64,000 nucleotides of DNA, taken from Martensiomyces pterosporus (lineage: Eukaryota > Kickxellomycota > Kickxellomycetes > Kickxellales > Kickxellaceae). The stretch spans positions 1 to 64,000 of the forward strand of contig MU603976.1 of NCBI GenBank assembly GCA_025201845.1, in the 5' to 3' direction. Below the pieces are notes generated by a model that saw nothing but the letters and a program-made list of their open reading frames with translations, did no database searches and was not told where the DNA came from. Of the stretch, positions 48,207 through 58,781 are shown piece after piece; the stretch's first letter is position 1; each line of letters opens with the position of its first letter. Both the position numbers and the translations under genes were made by a program.

Positions 48207-49736
48207 ATGGCCAGAGATGCAGAGCACGAGTACACAGAGCTTGCAGATATGACCGGCGCCCCAGACGGTGCAGCGACAGAGCGTATCTACGAAGCCAATG
48301 GCGCTTCGTCTTCTCTTAGCACAGGCAGCCTGGGACGCCGCGGGCTTTCCGTCCTACTTCATGACGCAGAGTTCCGCAAGCACATCCTGCTCAGCATGTC
48401 CTTTATCGTTCTCTGGTACACGTTCTCGGGCATGCTCTCGGTGTATAACAAATGGCTGTTTGGCAAATCGGAGCGAGACTTTCCGTTCCCGCTCTTTGTC
48501 AGCAGCATACATATGCTGGCGCAATATCTGCTGGCGCTTCTCTGTCTCCGCATGTTTCCAAGCATGCGCCCAACACAGTCCCCGACCTGGGGTGCCTATT
48601 TGACGCGTGCTGTCCCGTGCGGAATTGCCACGGCTTTGGACGTCGGGCTGAGCAACATCAGTCTGCGCACAATCACGCTGACTTTCTACACAATGTGCAA
48701 GTCGTCCAGCCTGGGATTCGTTCTGGTCTTTGCGTTTCTCTTTGGACTGGAGCGTGTGCGGCTTGTTTTGGTTGCAATCATTGCAATCATCTCTGTCGGT
48801 GTGGTGCTGATGGTCGCCGGCGAGGTGGACTTTATACTGTCTGGGTTCATCGAGGCCATCACCTCGTCGGCCATGAGCGGACTGCGCTGGTCGCTGACCC
48901 AGATTTTGCTCTCCCAGCCGCGCTTTGGGATGAATAACCCGGTCGCCACAATGTCCAAACTCACTCCAATAATCGGCATCAGCATGCTGCTGTTCTCGCT
49001 TATTCTCGAGCACCCATTCACCGAGATCTCAAAGAACAAGAACGTGGAGACAGCCCATGACGCGGTCTTTATTGCGCTGATGATGATTGCGGGCGGCGTT
49101 TTGGCCTTTTCCATGGTGCTGTCGGAGTTCTTTTTGATTTCGCGCACGTCGGTGGTCACCTTGTCGATTGCTGGCATGCTAAAAGAAGTGGTGATGGTCG
49201 GTGTTGCGCACCTGGTCTTTGGCGACAAGATGACGCTCGTCAACGCCAGCGGACTGCTTGTTGCACTGTTTGGCATCGGCATGTACAACTGGCTCAAAAT
49301 CCACGACACCCTGAATAGCGGTGGCAAGCAGAGACACGGCAGCACAGACTCGATCAGCGACACCAACGATCTACAACACCGCCGGCTTGTCTTCTCCGGC
49401 GATCCCTACGATGAGATGGTGGCCATGGAGGCGCTTCCCAGCGGCGACTGGGTTCCAAGCAATAAAGGCGGAGTAAGCAGCGGGATGAATGGCAGCAGCA
49501 CTGCGCGTAGGCGGCAATCGGTGTTTGCGAGCGGCGAGGGCAGCAGCCGCGAGGACAGCGATGCGCTGGACCTGGATGGCGTCTCGCTGCCTGATGTTCG
49601 ACCCAGCGAAGATGGCGGGCAGAGATATGTCGATATGCACCGGGCGTCACAGTCGAGTTCGCTCAACATGGAGTCGGTCATTTCGCAAGAGCGTGTGGGC
49701 AGCCCAAGTGCTGCAAAACTCAAGCAGCGCGGCTAA
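48207..49736 (+). CDS. Triose-phosphate-transporter family membrane protein, SLC35C2/Ymd8-like (509 aa)
   Basis: The start is taken as the ATG at 48207 (MARDAEHEY). About ten membrane helices run from residue 75 to 390, beginning SFIVLWYTFSGMLSVYNKWL, the TPT-family first helix. ISLRTITLTFYTMCKSSSL and the loop SGLRWSLTQILL are characteristic of the SLC35C2/Ymd8 branch. These Golgi or early-secretory proteins are drug/metabolite-superfamily carriers, with nucleotide-sugar transport suggested for SLC35C2. The hydrophilic C-terminal tail of 120 residues is Ser/Asp-rich and probably cytosolic. Substrate remains unknown. The gene is in the same direction as ELL and convergent with the acyl-CoA ligase. 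Confidence 0.88.
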   Translation: MARDAEHEYTELADMTGAPDGAATERIYEANGASSSLSTGSLGRRGLSVLLHDAEFRKHILLSMSFIVLWYTFSGMLSVYNKWLFGKSERDFPFPLFVSSIHMLAQYLLALLCLRMFPSMRPTQSPTWGAYLTRAVPCGIATALDVGLSNISLRTITLTFYTMCKSSSLGFVLVFAFLFGLERVRLVLVAIIAIISVGVVLMVAGEVDFILSGFIEAITSSAMSGLRWSLTQILLSQPRFGMNNPVATMSKLTPIIGISMLLFSLILEHPFTEISKNKNVETAHDAVFIALMMIAGGVLAFSMVLSEFFLISRTSVVTLSIAGMLKEVVMVGVAHLVFGDKMTLVNASGLLVALFGIGMYNWLKIHDTLNSGGKQRHGSTDSISDTNDLQHRRLVFSGDPYDEMVAMEALPSGDWVPSNKGGVSSGMNGSSTARRRQSVFASGEGSSREDSDALDLDGVSLPDVRPSEDGGQRYVDMHRASQSSSLNMESVISQERVGSPSAAKLKQRG

Positions 49737-49972
49737 GAAAGACAGTATATGCCACCACACTTGGCAAATGGACATCGTAGCACATCAGCAAAAAAAAAAA
49801 AAGGGGGGCATGTATAGAGCTTATACACAGTGGCCCAAAGTATTTCTTCTCTCTGCTTGCTCCTCTCTCGCTCTAAAATGTGTACTTTACTTAGCACTGG
49901 TATTGAATCTGCCACACACAAAAGAGAAGCAAATGCCAGCAGCAGTGCGCTATGCTGTGCTGCTAAACAGAC

Positions 49973-51640
49973 TTACAGCTTTGCACTTTGCTTGTGTCTG
50001 CTGGCTTCGAGCTCCTTTAAAACACGGCGCAGGATCTTTCCTGTAGCCGATTTGGGGATGGCATCGATAAGCTCCACTCCGCCGCGCAGCTTCTTGTAGT
50101 CCACAACACGGGACTCGAGCCACTTGCTGATGTCGTCGCAAATGCCAGGCCGCTTCATCTCTGGTCTAACCACCACGTACGCCTTGGGGAGCTCGGATGC
50201 ACGGGACTCGTCAAAGACAGGGATCACTGCTGCGTCAACCACTGCTGGGTGGTCGGTAAGCAGACCCTCGAGCTCGGCAGGTGCAATCTGGAACCCCTTG
50301 TACTTGATCAACTCCTTCTTGCGGTCGGTGATGAACAAGTTGTTGTCCGAGTCGATGTATCCAATGTCGCCAGTGTGCAAGTACCCATCGCCATCAACTG
50401 TCTCTGCCGTTGCTTGCGGATTCTTGTAGTACTCTATCATCACCTGCGGGCCCTTGACCCACATCTCGCCAATTTCGTTGGCGCCTACGCGGTTGCCATC
50501 GTCATCAACGATCGCAGCGACGGTATTGGGCAGCAGCCTTCCGATTGATCCGGGGACCTTGTCCTTCGCCTTGGCTCTGGCCACCCCGGGGCTCGTTTCC
50601 GACAGCCCGTACCCCTGCGTGACAAATGCACCGAGCTTCTTCTCTGCCTCCACTTGCAGCTCTTTTGTTAGCGGCGCTGCACCAGAGTTGATGAACACAA
50701 TGCTCGAGAGGTCGTACTTGTCGGCAATCGGATTTTTCACAAGCCCGAGTATGACGGGAGGGGCGAGATACAGGGTGTCGATTTTGTGCTCCATGATCAG
50801 GGCGCAAAACTCCTCAAAGACGAACTTCTCCATGACAACGACAACTCCGCCGCTCATAAGGCTGATGTGGCTAATCAGGATGCCATATATGTGGAACATT
50901 GGCAGAACATGCAGCCACCTCCTCTGGTGCTTGGTCTTTGTTGCAGCCATCAAGTCTGCGTCGTCATGCTCGGCACACAGGAATTGCATGGCATTGGAAA
51001 CCAGGTTGCGGTGAGAGAGCACAACACCCTTGGGCGTCCCGCTAGTTCCCGAGCTAAACACAATGAACGAGGGTGTGTTTGTAACCTCAGCATCCGTCGT
51101 GAGGTACACACGAGGGAAGGGCGCAGAGGAAAAAACGCCCCGAACATTGTTCTCGCCATCGATAGTCAATATGCGCTCACCGGGAATGGGTACATTGGCA
51201 ATGCGCAGTGCCTCCTTGACCACTGGAACAGCCTCCTGCAGGGTGACCACAACCTTCGCCTCAGTGAGCTTGAGCTGGTGCGCGAGCTCGCGCGCATTGT
51301 AAGCTGGGTTCGCAGTGGTGACAATACCGCCAGCCATCAGGGTTCCCATCGTGACAATGGGGTAGAACGAGGTGTTTGGAAGCACGGTTGCCAGAATGTC
51401 GCCCTGCTTAAAGCCCACATTGTTCACAAGACCCGACGCAAAAGACACTGTCGTGCTCTCCAGTTCCGCGAACGACAGCGACTGGGTCTTGTCAAGTATC
51501 GCCACAAGCTTGGGATTCTTGCCGTAAACCGACTGCCGCTTGGTGTAGTCGAAGAAGAACGTCGGCAAGTCTTGGGCTGGCACTTCAAACTCGGGAAACG
51601 GCGACCTGAAGAGCATGTCTGCTGTAGCTACTTGTGCCAT
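49973..51640 (-). CDS. Acyl-CoA synthetase of the 4-coumarate:CoA ligase/luciferase type, peroxisomal (555 aa)
   Basis: The start is the ATG at 51640 (MAQVATADM). The AMP-binding motif SSGTSGTPKGV lies at residues 196-206, GYGLSETSP is the second core motif near 345, and the hinge and Lys region reads TGDIGYIDSD, then KELIKYKGFQIAPAELE and a C-terminal catalytic Lys in SATGKILRR. The last residues AKL form a peroxisomal targeting signal type 1. It activates a carboxylic acid, probably a medium-chain or aromatic acid, to its CoA ester for beta-oxidation. The substrate is not readable from sequence. The gene is intronless. The acylcarnitine carrier 8 kb to the left is in the same pathway. Confidence 0.92.
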   Translation of the reverse strand: MAQVATADMLFRSPFPEFEVPAQDLPTFFFDYTKRQSVYGKNPKLVAILDKTQSLSFAELESTTVSFASGLVNNVGFKQGDILATVLPNTSFYPIVTMGTLMAGGIVTTANPAYNARELAHQLKLTEAKVVVTLQEAVPVVKEALRIANVPIPGERILTIDGENNVRGVFSSAPFPRVYLTTDAEVTNTPSFIVFSSGTSGTPKGVVLSHRNLVSNAMQFLCAEHDDADLMAATKTKHQRRWLHVLPMFHIYGILISHISLMSGGVVVVMEKFVFEEFCALIMEHKIDTLYLAPPVILGLVKNPIADKYDLSSIVFINSGAAPLTKELQVEAEKKLGAFVTQGYGLSETSPGVARAKAKDKVPGSIGRLLPNTVAAIVDDDGNRVGANEIGEMWVKGPQVMIEYYKNPQATAETVDGDGYLHTGDIGYIDSDNNLFITDRKKELIKYKGFQIAPAELEGLLTDHPAVVDAAVIPVFDESRASELPKAYVVVRPEMKRPGICDDISKWLESRVVDYKKLRGGVELIDAIPKSATGKILRRVLKELEASRHKQSAKL

Positions 51641-52050
51641 ATGCGAGGGACTGTGGGCAATGCAGAGGCGCGCGAAAGAGAAACAGCAAATTGCGCTGGG
51701 GCGAAAGAGAGATGCGCTGAGGGAGAAAGATGCCTTGACGAAGGGAGGCAAGCCTGGCAGGCGGGTTGGGTGGTGACGCAGGTCCTGGGCGGGGTACGAT
51801 GCGTAAATCATCTCGCCAAACTTGGGTGCATGCTGCCATCTTTGGCACGCTACACGCACTTTCCAGCATGCATCTGTTGTTGCCCTTCCTCCTCTGGCAC
51901 TGCATATATTGTGAAATAAGGCATGTGAAATGTCGCTCAGCGCAAAAAAAAAAAAAAGCCCCTGGGCGAATGCCTGGCATCCACCGAAGAGAAAAGCCGG
52001 GGCTGTGCTGCTGGTTGTCACGGCTCGCAAATCATATGCTGCATCCATTG
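51641..52050. other. Intergenic, 410 bp
   Basis: This is 5' of the acyl-CoA ligase and 3' of TAF6; a run of 15 A lies at 51943-51957. No gene is seen. Confidence 0.6.
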
Positions 52051-53382
52051 TTAGTCTTTCCCAGCCCTGCTGTTGGCAAGCAAATACGCTACAATCTTGC
52101 CGGCGTCCTTATCTGCAAAAACAGCTCTGGCAAGGGTATCACCAACAATCTCGGCTAGTTTCCCCCTCTGCACGCTGGTCAGGCTTGCTGGATCCAGCTC
52201 GTTGTTGTCCAGTGCCAATGCCCTCAGCGCGCCAAGCAGTGCCTCCTGGCAGTGCTTGCCGTCGTTGCTTAGCTGCGGGTTGTCCTTGGACATCTCGGCA
52301 TCCAACAGCGACATGTACGTTTTGATGTTGGGGAGAACCAGCACCTTGATAATGCTAACCCCAAGCTTTGTGAGGCCAACAACAGCACCATAATGCGTGG
52401 TCAGGGGCTTTGTCGGGTCCAGGAATGCGCGAAGCAGCGTCCGCGCGATGCGCGTCTGCAGCGTGTGATACGAGCGGCCGAATTGCTCGCAGATCTCGGC
52501 AATCTGGTCTGCTGCGCCATCACGCAGGGACCAGTGGTCGTCGGTGTAGCTCTCGCACAGCTTCTTGCTGACCAGGCAAGTCAGCAGCGATGGTATGAGC
52601 TGGTGCATGTAGGGCTCGACAAAGAGGTTTGGGTTTCTGCGAATTGCCCTTGCTACCGCCATGGCTGTTTTGAGAGCCTCGAGGCTGTGCATGTTGTTCT
52701 TTACAGTCTCTGCGATATACTGGACAAAGTACGTCACCAGCTGGTGGATTCCCGCATCGATTGAAATGCTCTCAAGCGCAGTGGACTTGACAACGGGATC
52801 GGTGCTTTGAAGCGACTTGGTGACGCACTCAAAGTACAGCTGGAGCTCCTTTGACAGAACGTGCTTTACCAGCGGTATGGTCTCGGCGCCGCCACCTGCT
52901 CCTTCTTGCCGCTGGGATTGCGGCTTGGCCTGCCTTTTAACCGCTGGCTCGTCCTCATCAGCGGGTATTGGGTTCTGCTGAATTCTGGGCTGCACTCCTT
53001 CAATAGCTAGCCAGTGCGCGGTGTAAACGATCTCCAGGGGGATGCTGGGCAGTGGCTCCTCAAGAAGCGTATCGAGATCTATTTGCTCGTCATCCACATA
53101 GTAGATATCCTCAAGCGCAGTGGCTGCTTTGCTAAACTTTATCGGCCGCCCTGTCTCGAATCCATATATAGGCTCAACGTTGCGCACGCGAAGCGCACTG
53201 TTGATATCAGCCACCGTTAGCTTGGTGCGCTTTGAGCGCCGCATAAACTTCATCGCCTCGTTAATCACCTCGTGCAGCCTGTACTCGACGTCTTGTGCCA
53301 TCGCAGTGGTGATTCCATCCTTCAGCTTCGAAATACCGATCGACTCTGAGATGTTCTTTATTGTGCTCTTTGGGTATATCAT
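52051..53382 (-). CDS. TAF6: TFIID subunit TAF6 (443 aa)
   Basis: The first 68 residues are an H4-like histone fold with the TAF6 start pattern IKNISESIGI, AQDVEYRLHEVINEAMKFM and LTVADINSALRVRNVEPIYGF, which pairs with TAF9. The rest, from about 175 to 430, is the TAF6 HEAT-repeat domain (LLTCLVSKKL, DHWSLRDGAADQIAEICEQFG, RTLLRAFLDPTKPLTTHYGAV). TAF6 is shared by TFIID and SAGA in many fungi. The start at 53382 is the first ATG. The length is close to yeast Taf6 (516 aa). No intron is needed. Confidence 0.95.
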   Translation of the reverse strand: MIYPKSTIKNISESIGISKLKDGITTAMAQDVEYRLHEVINEAMKFMRRSKRTKLTVADINSALRVRNVEPIYGFETGRPIKFSKAATALEDIYYVDDEQIDLDTLLEEPLPSIPLEIVYTAHWLAIEGVQPRIQQNPIPADEDEPAVKRQAKPQSQRQEGAGGGAETIPLVKHVLSKELQLYFECVTKSLQSTDPVVKSTALESISIDAGIHQLVTYFVQYIAETVKNNMHSLEALKTAMAVARAIRRNPNLFVEPYMHQLIPSLLTCLVSKKLCESYTDDHWSLRDGAADQIAEICEQFGRSYHTLQTRIARTLLRAFLDPTKPLTTHYGAVVGLTKLGVSIIKVLVLPNIKTYMSLLDAEMSKDNPQLSNDGKHCQEALLGALRALALDNNELDPASLTSVQRGKLAEIVGDTLARAVFADKDAGKIVAYLLANSRAGKD

Positions 53383-53566
53383 TATTGAAGCCGAGTGCGC
53401 GGTATTAGTTCAGTAGCCAGAAGAAGAAGGGAAAGGGGGCGGAGCATGGGTGGGCTAATCATGTGGCAGCTGTGCTTTTCCTGGCCAGCTTGAGAAATAG
53501 CTCTCGAAGAACAAGGCGCCGGTCTGGCTGTCGCTGGATTTGTGGGCGCGTGTCACGTGGATTGTG

Positions 53567-55477
53567 TCAAGCAGCAATATCGCGGGTTTCGATGGGCAGC
53601 GCAACCATGCACACAGACGCCGCCCACAACAATGCGACGCTGATGTACATCGGAAGCGTGCTGCTGAGCTCTAATAGAAGCCCAGTGATTAGCGGTGCAA
53701 TGATGCCTGCCACACGGCCAAGGGCCGACGCCATCCCACAGGCTGTGCCACGGATGGACGGATGGAAAACCTCGGGCGTGTAGGCATAGATGACAGCAAA
53801 CATCAGCGAGCTCATCAGCCCAAACACGGATGACGAAACAGTTGTGAGCACTGGGCTGTGGGCCTTTGCAGTCAGAGCAAATGCGGTCAGCGCTAGCCCC
53901 GAAGTGAAGGTGGCTATTGCCATCGAGTATATTCTGCCCAGGCGCGTGTCCACCATCCAGGCACCAAGGACCGACCCAGGGATGCCGCTCACTGCATATA
54001 TGAGTGCATCCCGATATACAGCAACCTGTTTTGCGTGCGATCCAGCAGCATTTGCTGACGGCTGACGGCTGCTGCTTGCCTCGCCCCCACGTGTCTCCAG
54101 CAGCTTGGGCAAGAACACGTTGAACATTGTGAATCCCATTGCAACCAATGACCATATAAGCCAGATCAGGATCGTGGTGCGTCGGAGAGACGGAGAAAAC
54201 AGGGGCTGCAGCGTGCGCACATGCCCATTGATGTCAGCCGCACCTTTGACGCCTTTGATGCACGACTCAAGCATTCCAGCGACTGTACGAGATCTTGTGT
54301 CTTGCTGGCTGCGCGAAAATTCATAATCGCCGGCATCTTCATTCTCGGGCCATTCAAGCCAGGAGACGTCGTCAGAGTCATGAAGCGAAGGCGACTCGGT
54401 CCCGCCATGGCTGCTACTGCTGTTGTCTACCGGGTTTGAAATGAGCGAGCTCTGGTAGTCCACCGCCTCGTCTTGGCCATCGCGGCTCATAGCGGCAGGC
54501 GGCAATGGCCTGCTTGTACCCCCGTTAAAGTGCACGATCTTTTTCAGCACAACAACCACATCCGAGCGTCTTTTGTGCTGCAGGAGGAACTTTGGGCTCT
54601 CGTATAGGCGGAAGCAGCCATTGCGCAGTACCACCATCACGAGCGTGACCAAAGACATGGTGACCAGCAGGTACCGCCAGCCGCTATTCTGCTTCGACAC
54701 ATCGCAACCCTCGGACTCGGAGTCATCAGGACAGCTGAGCGGCGGCAGAATGACCAATGCGACGGCTGAAGTCAGCACCGAGCCGATAGAGAAAAATACA
54801 CTCAGAAGAGTGAGGAGATGGCGCTTTTCACGCGGGATGAACTCGAGGAAGATTGCGCCATCAACGGGCATGTTTCCGCCAACGCCAGACCCCAGCCCAA
54901 ATAAACACAAGCACAGGAGGCTGAATGTAGGTGCAGCGCTGGCCAGCAGCCCAAAGGTCGCAGACACAACAAGCGTCCAGCGGTAAGCAACCAAGCGCCC
55001 GAACTTGTCGGATATTGGACCCCAGAAAAGCGCACCAGACATCAGACCCAGGAACATGCTCGACGACATTATTCCGATATGTGAGTTGCTGATAGCAAAG
55101 TGCTGCTGGATGCGTGGCAGGACACACGCCACGCACTGCATCCACATGTTGTCTGCTAGCCAGCCCAGACCGCAGAGAGCCAGAACGCGTCTGTGGTATC
55201 TCCCAAAGCCAATGTTTGAGATCATGCGATTCAGCTCGACTTCCTCGTCACTGTCGTCGCTCTGAGCGATTCCATACTCGCCGCTGTCTGGCGCAGTGGC
55301 AGCGCCTTCAGAGACGGCTGTGTGTGACACAACACTATGTCCCTGAGTACGTTGCTGCGGCAGCGGCGAAAACGGCTTGTGTGGATCGCTGCTGCCGTTG
55401 TCGTTGCTATCGCTGCTAGAGCCGTGGTGGCTTGCCTCACGTCCAGACAGCACATTGTGAAATGCAGGCTCATTCAT
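53567..55477 (-). CDS. Major facilitator superfamily transporter, SV2/SVOP-like (636 aa)
   Basis: The start is the ATG at 55477 (MNEPAFHN). A hydrophilic N-terminus of about 85 residues is followed by twelve helices in two blocks: GRYHRRVLALCGLGWLADN and VLPRIQQHF begin the first, with the MFS loop motif ISDKFGRLVAYRW after helix 2. A cytosolic loop of about 150 residues separates the halves. The second block ends MFAVIYAYTPEVFHPSIRGT, the SV2/SVOP-type second motif. Family members move small organic ions; the substrate is not known. The gene is divergent from the RING gene at 56045. The 3' end is 185 bp from the TAF6 start. Confidence 0.9.
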   Translation of the reverse strand: MNEPAFHNVLSGREASHHGSSSDSNDNGSSDPHKPFSPLPQQRTQGHSVVSHTAVSEGAATAPDSGEYGIAQSDDSDEEVELNRMISNIGFGRYHRRVLALCGLGWLADNMWMQCVACVLPRIQQHFAISNSHIGIMSSSMFLGLMSGALFWGPISDKFGRLVAYRWTLVVSATFGLLASAAPTFSLLCLCLFGLGSGVGGNMPVDGAIFLEFIPREKRHLLTLLSVFFSIGSVLTSAVALVILPPLSCPDDSESEGCDVSKQNSGWRYLLVTMSLVTLVMVVLRNGCFRLYESPKFLLQHKRRSDVVVVLKKIVHFNGGTSRPLPPAAMSRDGQDEAVDYQSSLISNPVDNSSSSHGGTESPSLHDSDDVSWLEWPENEDAGDYEFSRSQQDTRSRTVAGMLESCIKGVKGAADINGHVRTLQPLFSPSLRRTTILIWLIWSLVAMGFTMFNVFLPKLLETRGGEASSSRQPSANAAGSHAKQVAVYRDALIYAVSGIPGSVLGAWMVDTRLGRIYSMAIATFTSGLALTAFALTAKAHSPVLTTVSSSVFGLMSSLMFAVIYAYTPEVFHPSIRGTACGMASALGRVAGIIAPLITGLLLELSSTLPMYISVALLWAASVCMVALPIETRDIAA

Positions 55478-56044
55478 GCTTGTATGCTCATGGCCAAGAG
55501 GGCAGTGGTGCAAGAAAAGCAAGGAAAAATAAGGAGTGGGAAAAAAGAGAGAGCAAGGGGGAAGGGGGCGGGTACCACACAAGTGCCGCCACAGACGAAA
55601 TGTGCGGAGGATGATTTTTGCATCACTTCAGCGGCAACATCAAAATGACGTCAAGCGAGTGGGCTACGGTAGCAGATTGATTGAGCTGGCCCTGCCCCTG
55701 CTGCCACTGTCTTGGACAGCACCCGGCCATCCAGCAAACAGAACCGCGCATTGTTTGCAAAAATTTCATGTACATGCGTGGTGCGTGTTTGCTTCTTTTG
55801 CCCTGGCATGTGACTACTTAACCAGGGTTGAGGTGCTTTGCCGGCATTGAAGGTGGGCGAGTCAGAGCACACTGGGGTAGCTATGCTCAGCCCTGTTCCT
55901 GCACCCTGCTTTTTCTCGCCCTCCTCTCATATCTTCCTCTGCCTTTGTTTTCCTTTGCTGATATTCTCCGTACTGTGCTTACTAATTCCGCCCTTGCGGA
56001 CATTACACCTACATACAGTCACCATAACTAATATCGCTACGAGC
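55478..56044. other. Divergent promoter, 567 bp, MFS gene and RING gene C
   Basis: A T/C-rich tract at about 55900-55960 lies before the RING start, with its A/G-rich counterpart at 55500-55570 before the MFS gene. No gene is seen. Confidence 0.6.
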
Positions 56045-57519
56045 ATGTATGTGCCCGACACCAGCCATCTCGCATCGGGCACAAACGCCAGTGCTTGGGG
56101 CTACTCCGCTGACGCGGTGGCTCGCCGCCACTATGCGCCACTATTCCCTCGCAGCTCTGGTGATTCTACCAGTTCTACCAATTCTACCACCACCGACAGC
56201 ACAGCAGCCAGCCCCAAGACGTCCACAACCCTGTCAAAGCAAGCATGGAACATTGTTGCTTACGTCCTGTTCACTCTTGTGCTTGCCATTGGGATGTATA
56301 GCCTGAAAGGTACGCAAGTTACAGGTGCTTTCGTGTTTGACACCAGCCCTCGCTGCCTATTTTTCTTGTTAATTGCCCGCCCTGCTCCTAGCGCATGCCA
56401 TGTGACCACATCAGCCGGCTCACGGCTCCCAATCTGCAGATCGCCCTTGCTCCACTGAGGTTCGCGGGGAATTGCGGCCTGCTGCATTTCTTTACGCATT
56501 AAGGAACTGCTCCTGCTCTAGCCCCGCCATCTGCTACCGTCCATTCGCGGAGGTGGGCGCCTGAGCTTGGTAGTCCATATGAGTGCGCATGGAGGAGTAG
56601 GCAAGCCAGCTGTATCAGAGAGAACAGCTGTAGGAGCACGAGCCTGTCTGCCCGCCTCTCATCGCCATTATGCACGTGCGCGGAGAAATAAATAGATCAA
56701 GGAGCCTTCTGATGCATGTTTCCCAAGACATGTCGCATGCTGCATCTTTCCTCTCTTGCTTTCTCTCGTGCCCTTCCTCACAGCTATATATTCCCCTCTC
56801 TTTTCATTCAGCCGCAACACGCCTGTCTTGGTGCAGCCTACTAAATCCTTTTGTCTGAAGCCATGCATTTGTCCGAGATGCTGCTAGGCATGTACTATCG
56901 GAGAGCAGAGCGCAGGCGAGTGCGGCACGAAAAGCACCACAACCCACTGACTGAGGCTGACCTCGATATCCTGCCCAAGTACGAGCTCAACGAAGAGTCG
57001 ATCGCCGATATTCTTCGTCCCCACGACCGCCGCCGGTATCTGATCAACTCCAGCGGCGTGCAGCAGGCTACTCTGACCGCTCCTGAGCCAGCACATCTGG
57101 CACCTGAACAACCCAGCACACACCCTGTGTCAGATCAGCAGCAGCAGCAGCAGCCTAGTGGAAGTGCCCCTGCCGAGGGGAAGGGTAAGGAGGTGTTGAC
57201 TGTTGTCTCTGAAACACCCACTGACGAGACTGAGGAATCACGATACGCGCCTACTGAAACCAGCGCTAGCTGCGTGATCTGCTTGGAAGACTATGCGATT
57301 GGAGAGGTTGTCCGAGTCCTCCCTTGCGGGCACGTCTTCCACGATGACTGCATCACACACTGGCTCCTGCGCCCCAAGACCAAGTTCCATGACTGTCCGA
57401 TGTGCAAGACCCCCTGCTTTCCCGAAGAGGTAATAGCAAAGGCGCACGAGGAGGCTAGAAGGACCAGCGAGGTTGAGGCCCAAAGAAACTCGCGAACTGC
57501 AATTGTCTCGGTGTTCTAA
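56045..57519 (+). CDS. TM-RING-H2 protein, 307 aa, one intron (tandem gene C)
   Basis: Exon 1 is 56045-56309 and exon 2 is 56861-57519, with a 551-bp phase-1 intron (GTACGC...AAG) that splits an Ala codon. Exon 1 ends with a transmembrane helix at about residues 68-87 ([20 protein letters not shown]). Exon 2 starts with a juxtamembrane basic helix ([19 protein letters not shown]), then a linker with a Gln run, and a RING-H2 finger at about 227-273: CVIC, then [14 protein letters not shown], then CPMC. No signal peptide or PA domain is visible. A Ser/Thr-rich N-terminus would face the lumen or outside. It is adjacent to and in the same direction as gene D. Membrane-bound E3 ligase activity is inferred from the RING. 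Confidence 0.9.
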
Positions 57520-57983
57520 AGCGCGCCTGAACCACTCAATCAGCATGACGGCAATATATTTACTTCTATTTATATTTCTTGGCCTTCATATATGTTTGTT
57601 TCGTATTTCTGTAATGTATGGATGGAGGCAAAAAAAAAATAGCTGGGTCTTCGTGATGCAGCTGCAAGACATGGGCACGGGACTTGACTTATATATAGCT
57701 GCACCAAAGATATTTTTACTGCCCGCGTAGTTATGTCTGGATGGCTGATGTGACATACTCCTCCCCTCCACTACACCACTTTTGTGGCGCCTACTTGCAA
57801 ATCGTCCCTAGCATACACCACTGGCAAATGCAGAGAATACAGATGCACTTTGCCTGGTTCTCCGAGCTAGATTAGAGGCCAGGGGCTGCCTTCTCTACGT
57901 TCTGTGTGGAATTTGGAATCCCAGCTATACAGCTTCACATTCTTATGTGATTCGTCGCTAGCCTTGTGCTCTTTTGACAACAC
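57520..57983. other. Spacer between RING genes C and D, 464 bp
   Basis: 3' of gene C and promoter of gene D, with T-rich and TATATA-containing stretches. No gene is seen. Confidence 0.6.
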
Positions 57984-58781
57984 ATGGAGATATATAGCTA
58001 TAACCCAAACAACCTGCTCATATCAACCATCATTGGAGGAGTGCTTGGGTTCGTCTTGCTGCTGCTCTTTTACATGATCCTAGTAGGTATGTATCTCATG
58101 TGTGCTCTTTGCTTTTCGGAGTGACCCAGGGTTCTCTATAGGAGCAGCTTATGACACCGCTCTTGTTGTCTTTTGTGCCTACTGGTAGCTTACTACCGAC
58201 AAACTCGAGTAGGCGTGGAATGCAGCTCAGGCCCGCCATTTTGCTGTGCTGGTCTTGGCCGCCGCTTGGAAGGAGCAACGCCAATTGCACATGCCAGCAA
58301 TGCCCACAATCGCTATCCAGTAGACCGCATTGCACCCGAGACTGCGAGTATGGATCGCATTCCAGTGGATCTTTTCAACGTCAACACATATGCTGCCTAC
58401 AACCGCGCCACGCCGCATCCTGGAATGTCTTCTACATCTCTGGGGATAGCAGTGGGGCAAGAAGAGCCATTGAATGACAAGATAACAAGCCCGTGCGTTG
58501 CGCATCTGTACCATCAACTCAGCGGCGGGCTAGATGTGTACTCCAGCAATGATGTGCTGGTATGGACACATGGCAGACGGCAAAGGAGGTCTTGGTTCCA
58601 AACCGGGTGTTCGATCTGTCTAGAGCCGTTTTCAGACCGCCAGCTGCTAAGGCACTTGGCCTGTGGCCACCCGTTCCATGCGGTTTGCATAGACAAGTGG
58701 TTCAGCCAGAATGCACAAAAGGACCCTGTCTGTCCGCTCTGCCAGGCACCACATGCCCACTACAGTCGTGTAATTCTGTAA
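57984..58781 (+). CDS. TM-RING-H2 protein, 231 aa, one intron (tandem gene D)
   Basis: Exon 1 is 57984-58086 and exon 2 is 58189-58781, with a 102-bp phase-1 intron (GTATGT...TAG) that splits an Ala codon. The ATG at 57984 gives MEIYSYNPNNLL and then a transmembrane helix at about 11-34 (IIGGVLGFVLLLLFYMILV). After a short linker the RING-H2 finger is near 175-221: CSIC, then ACGHPFHAVCIDKW, then CPLC. It has the same order and intron position as gene C, but a shorter N-terminus and linker. It is probably a second membrane E3 ligase derived from the same ancestor. Without the small first exon the membrane anchor would be missed. Confidence 0.87.
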
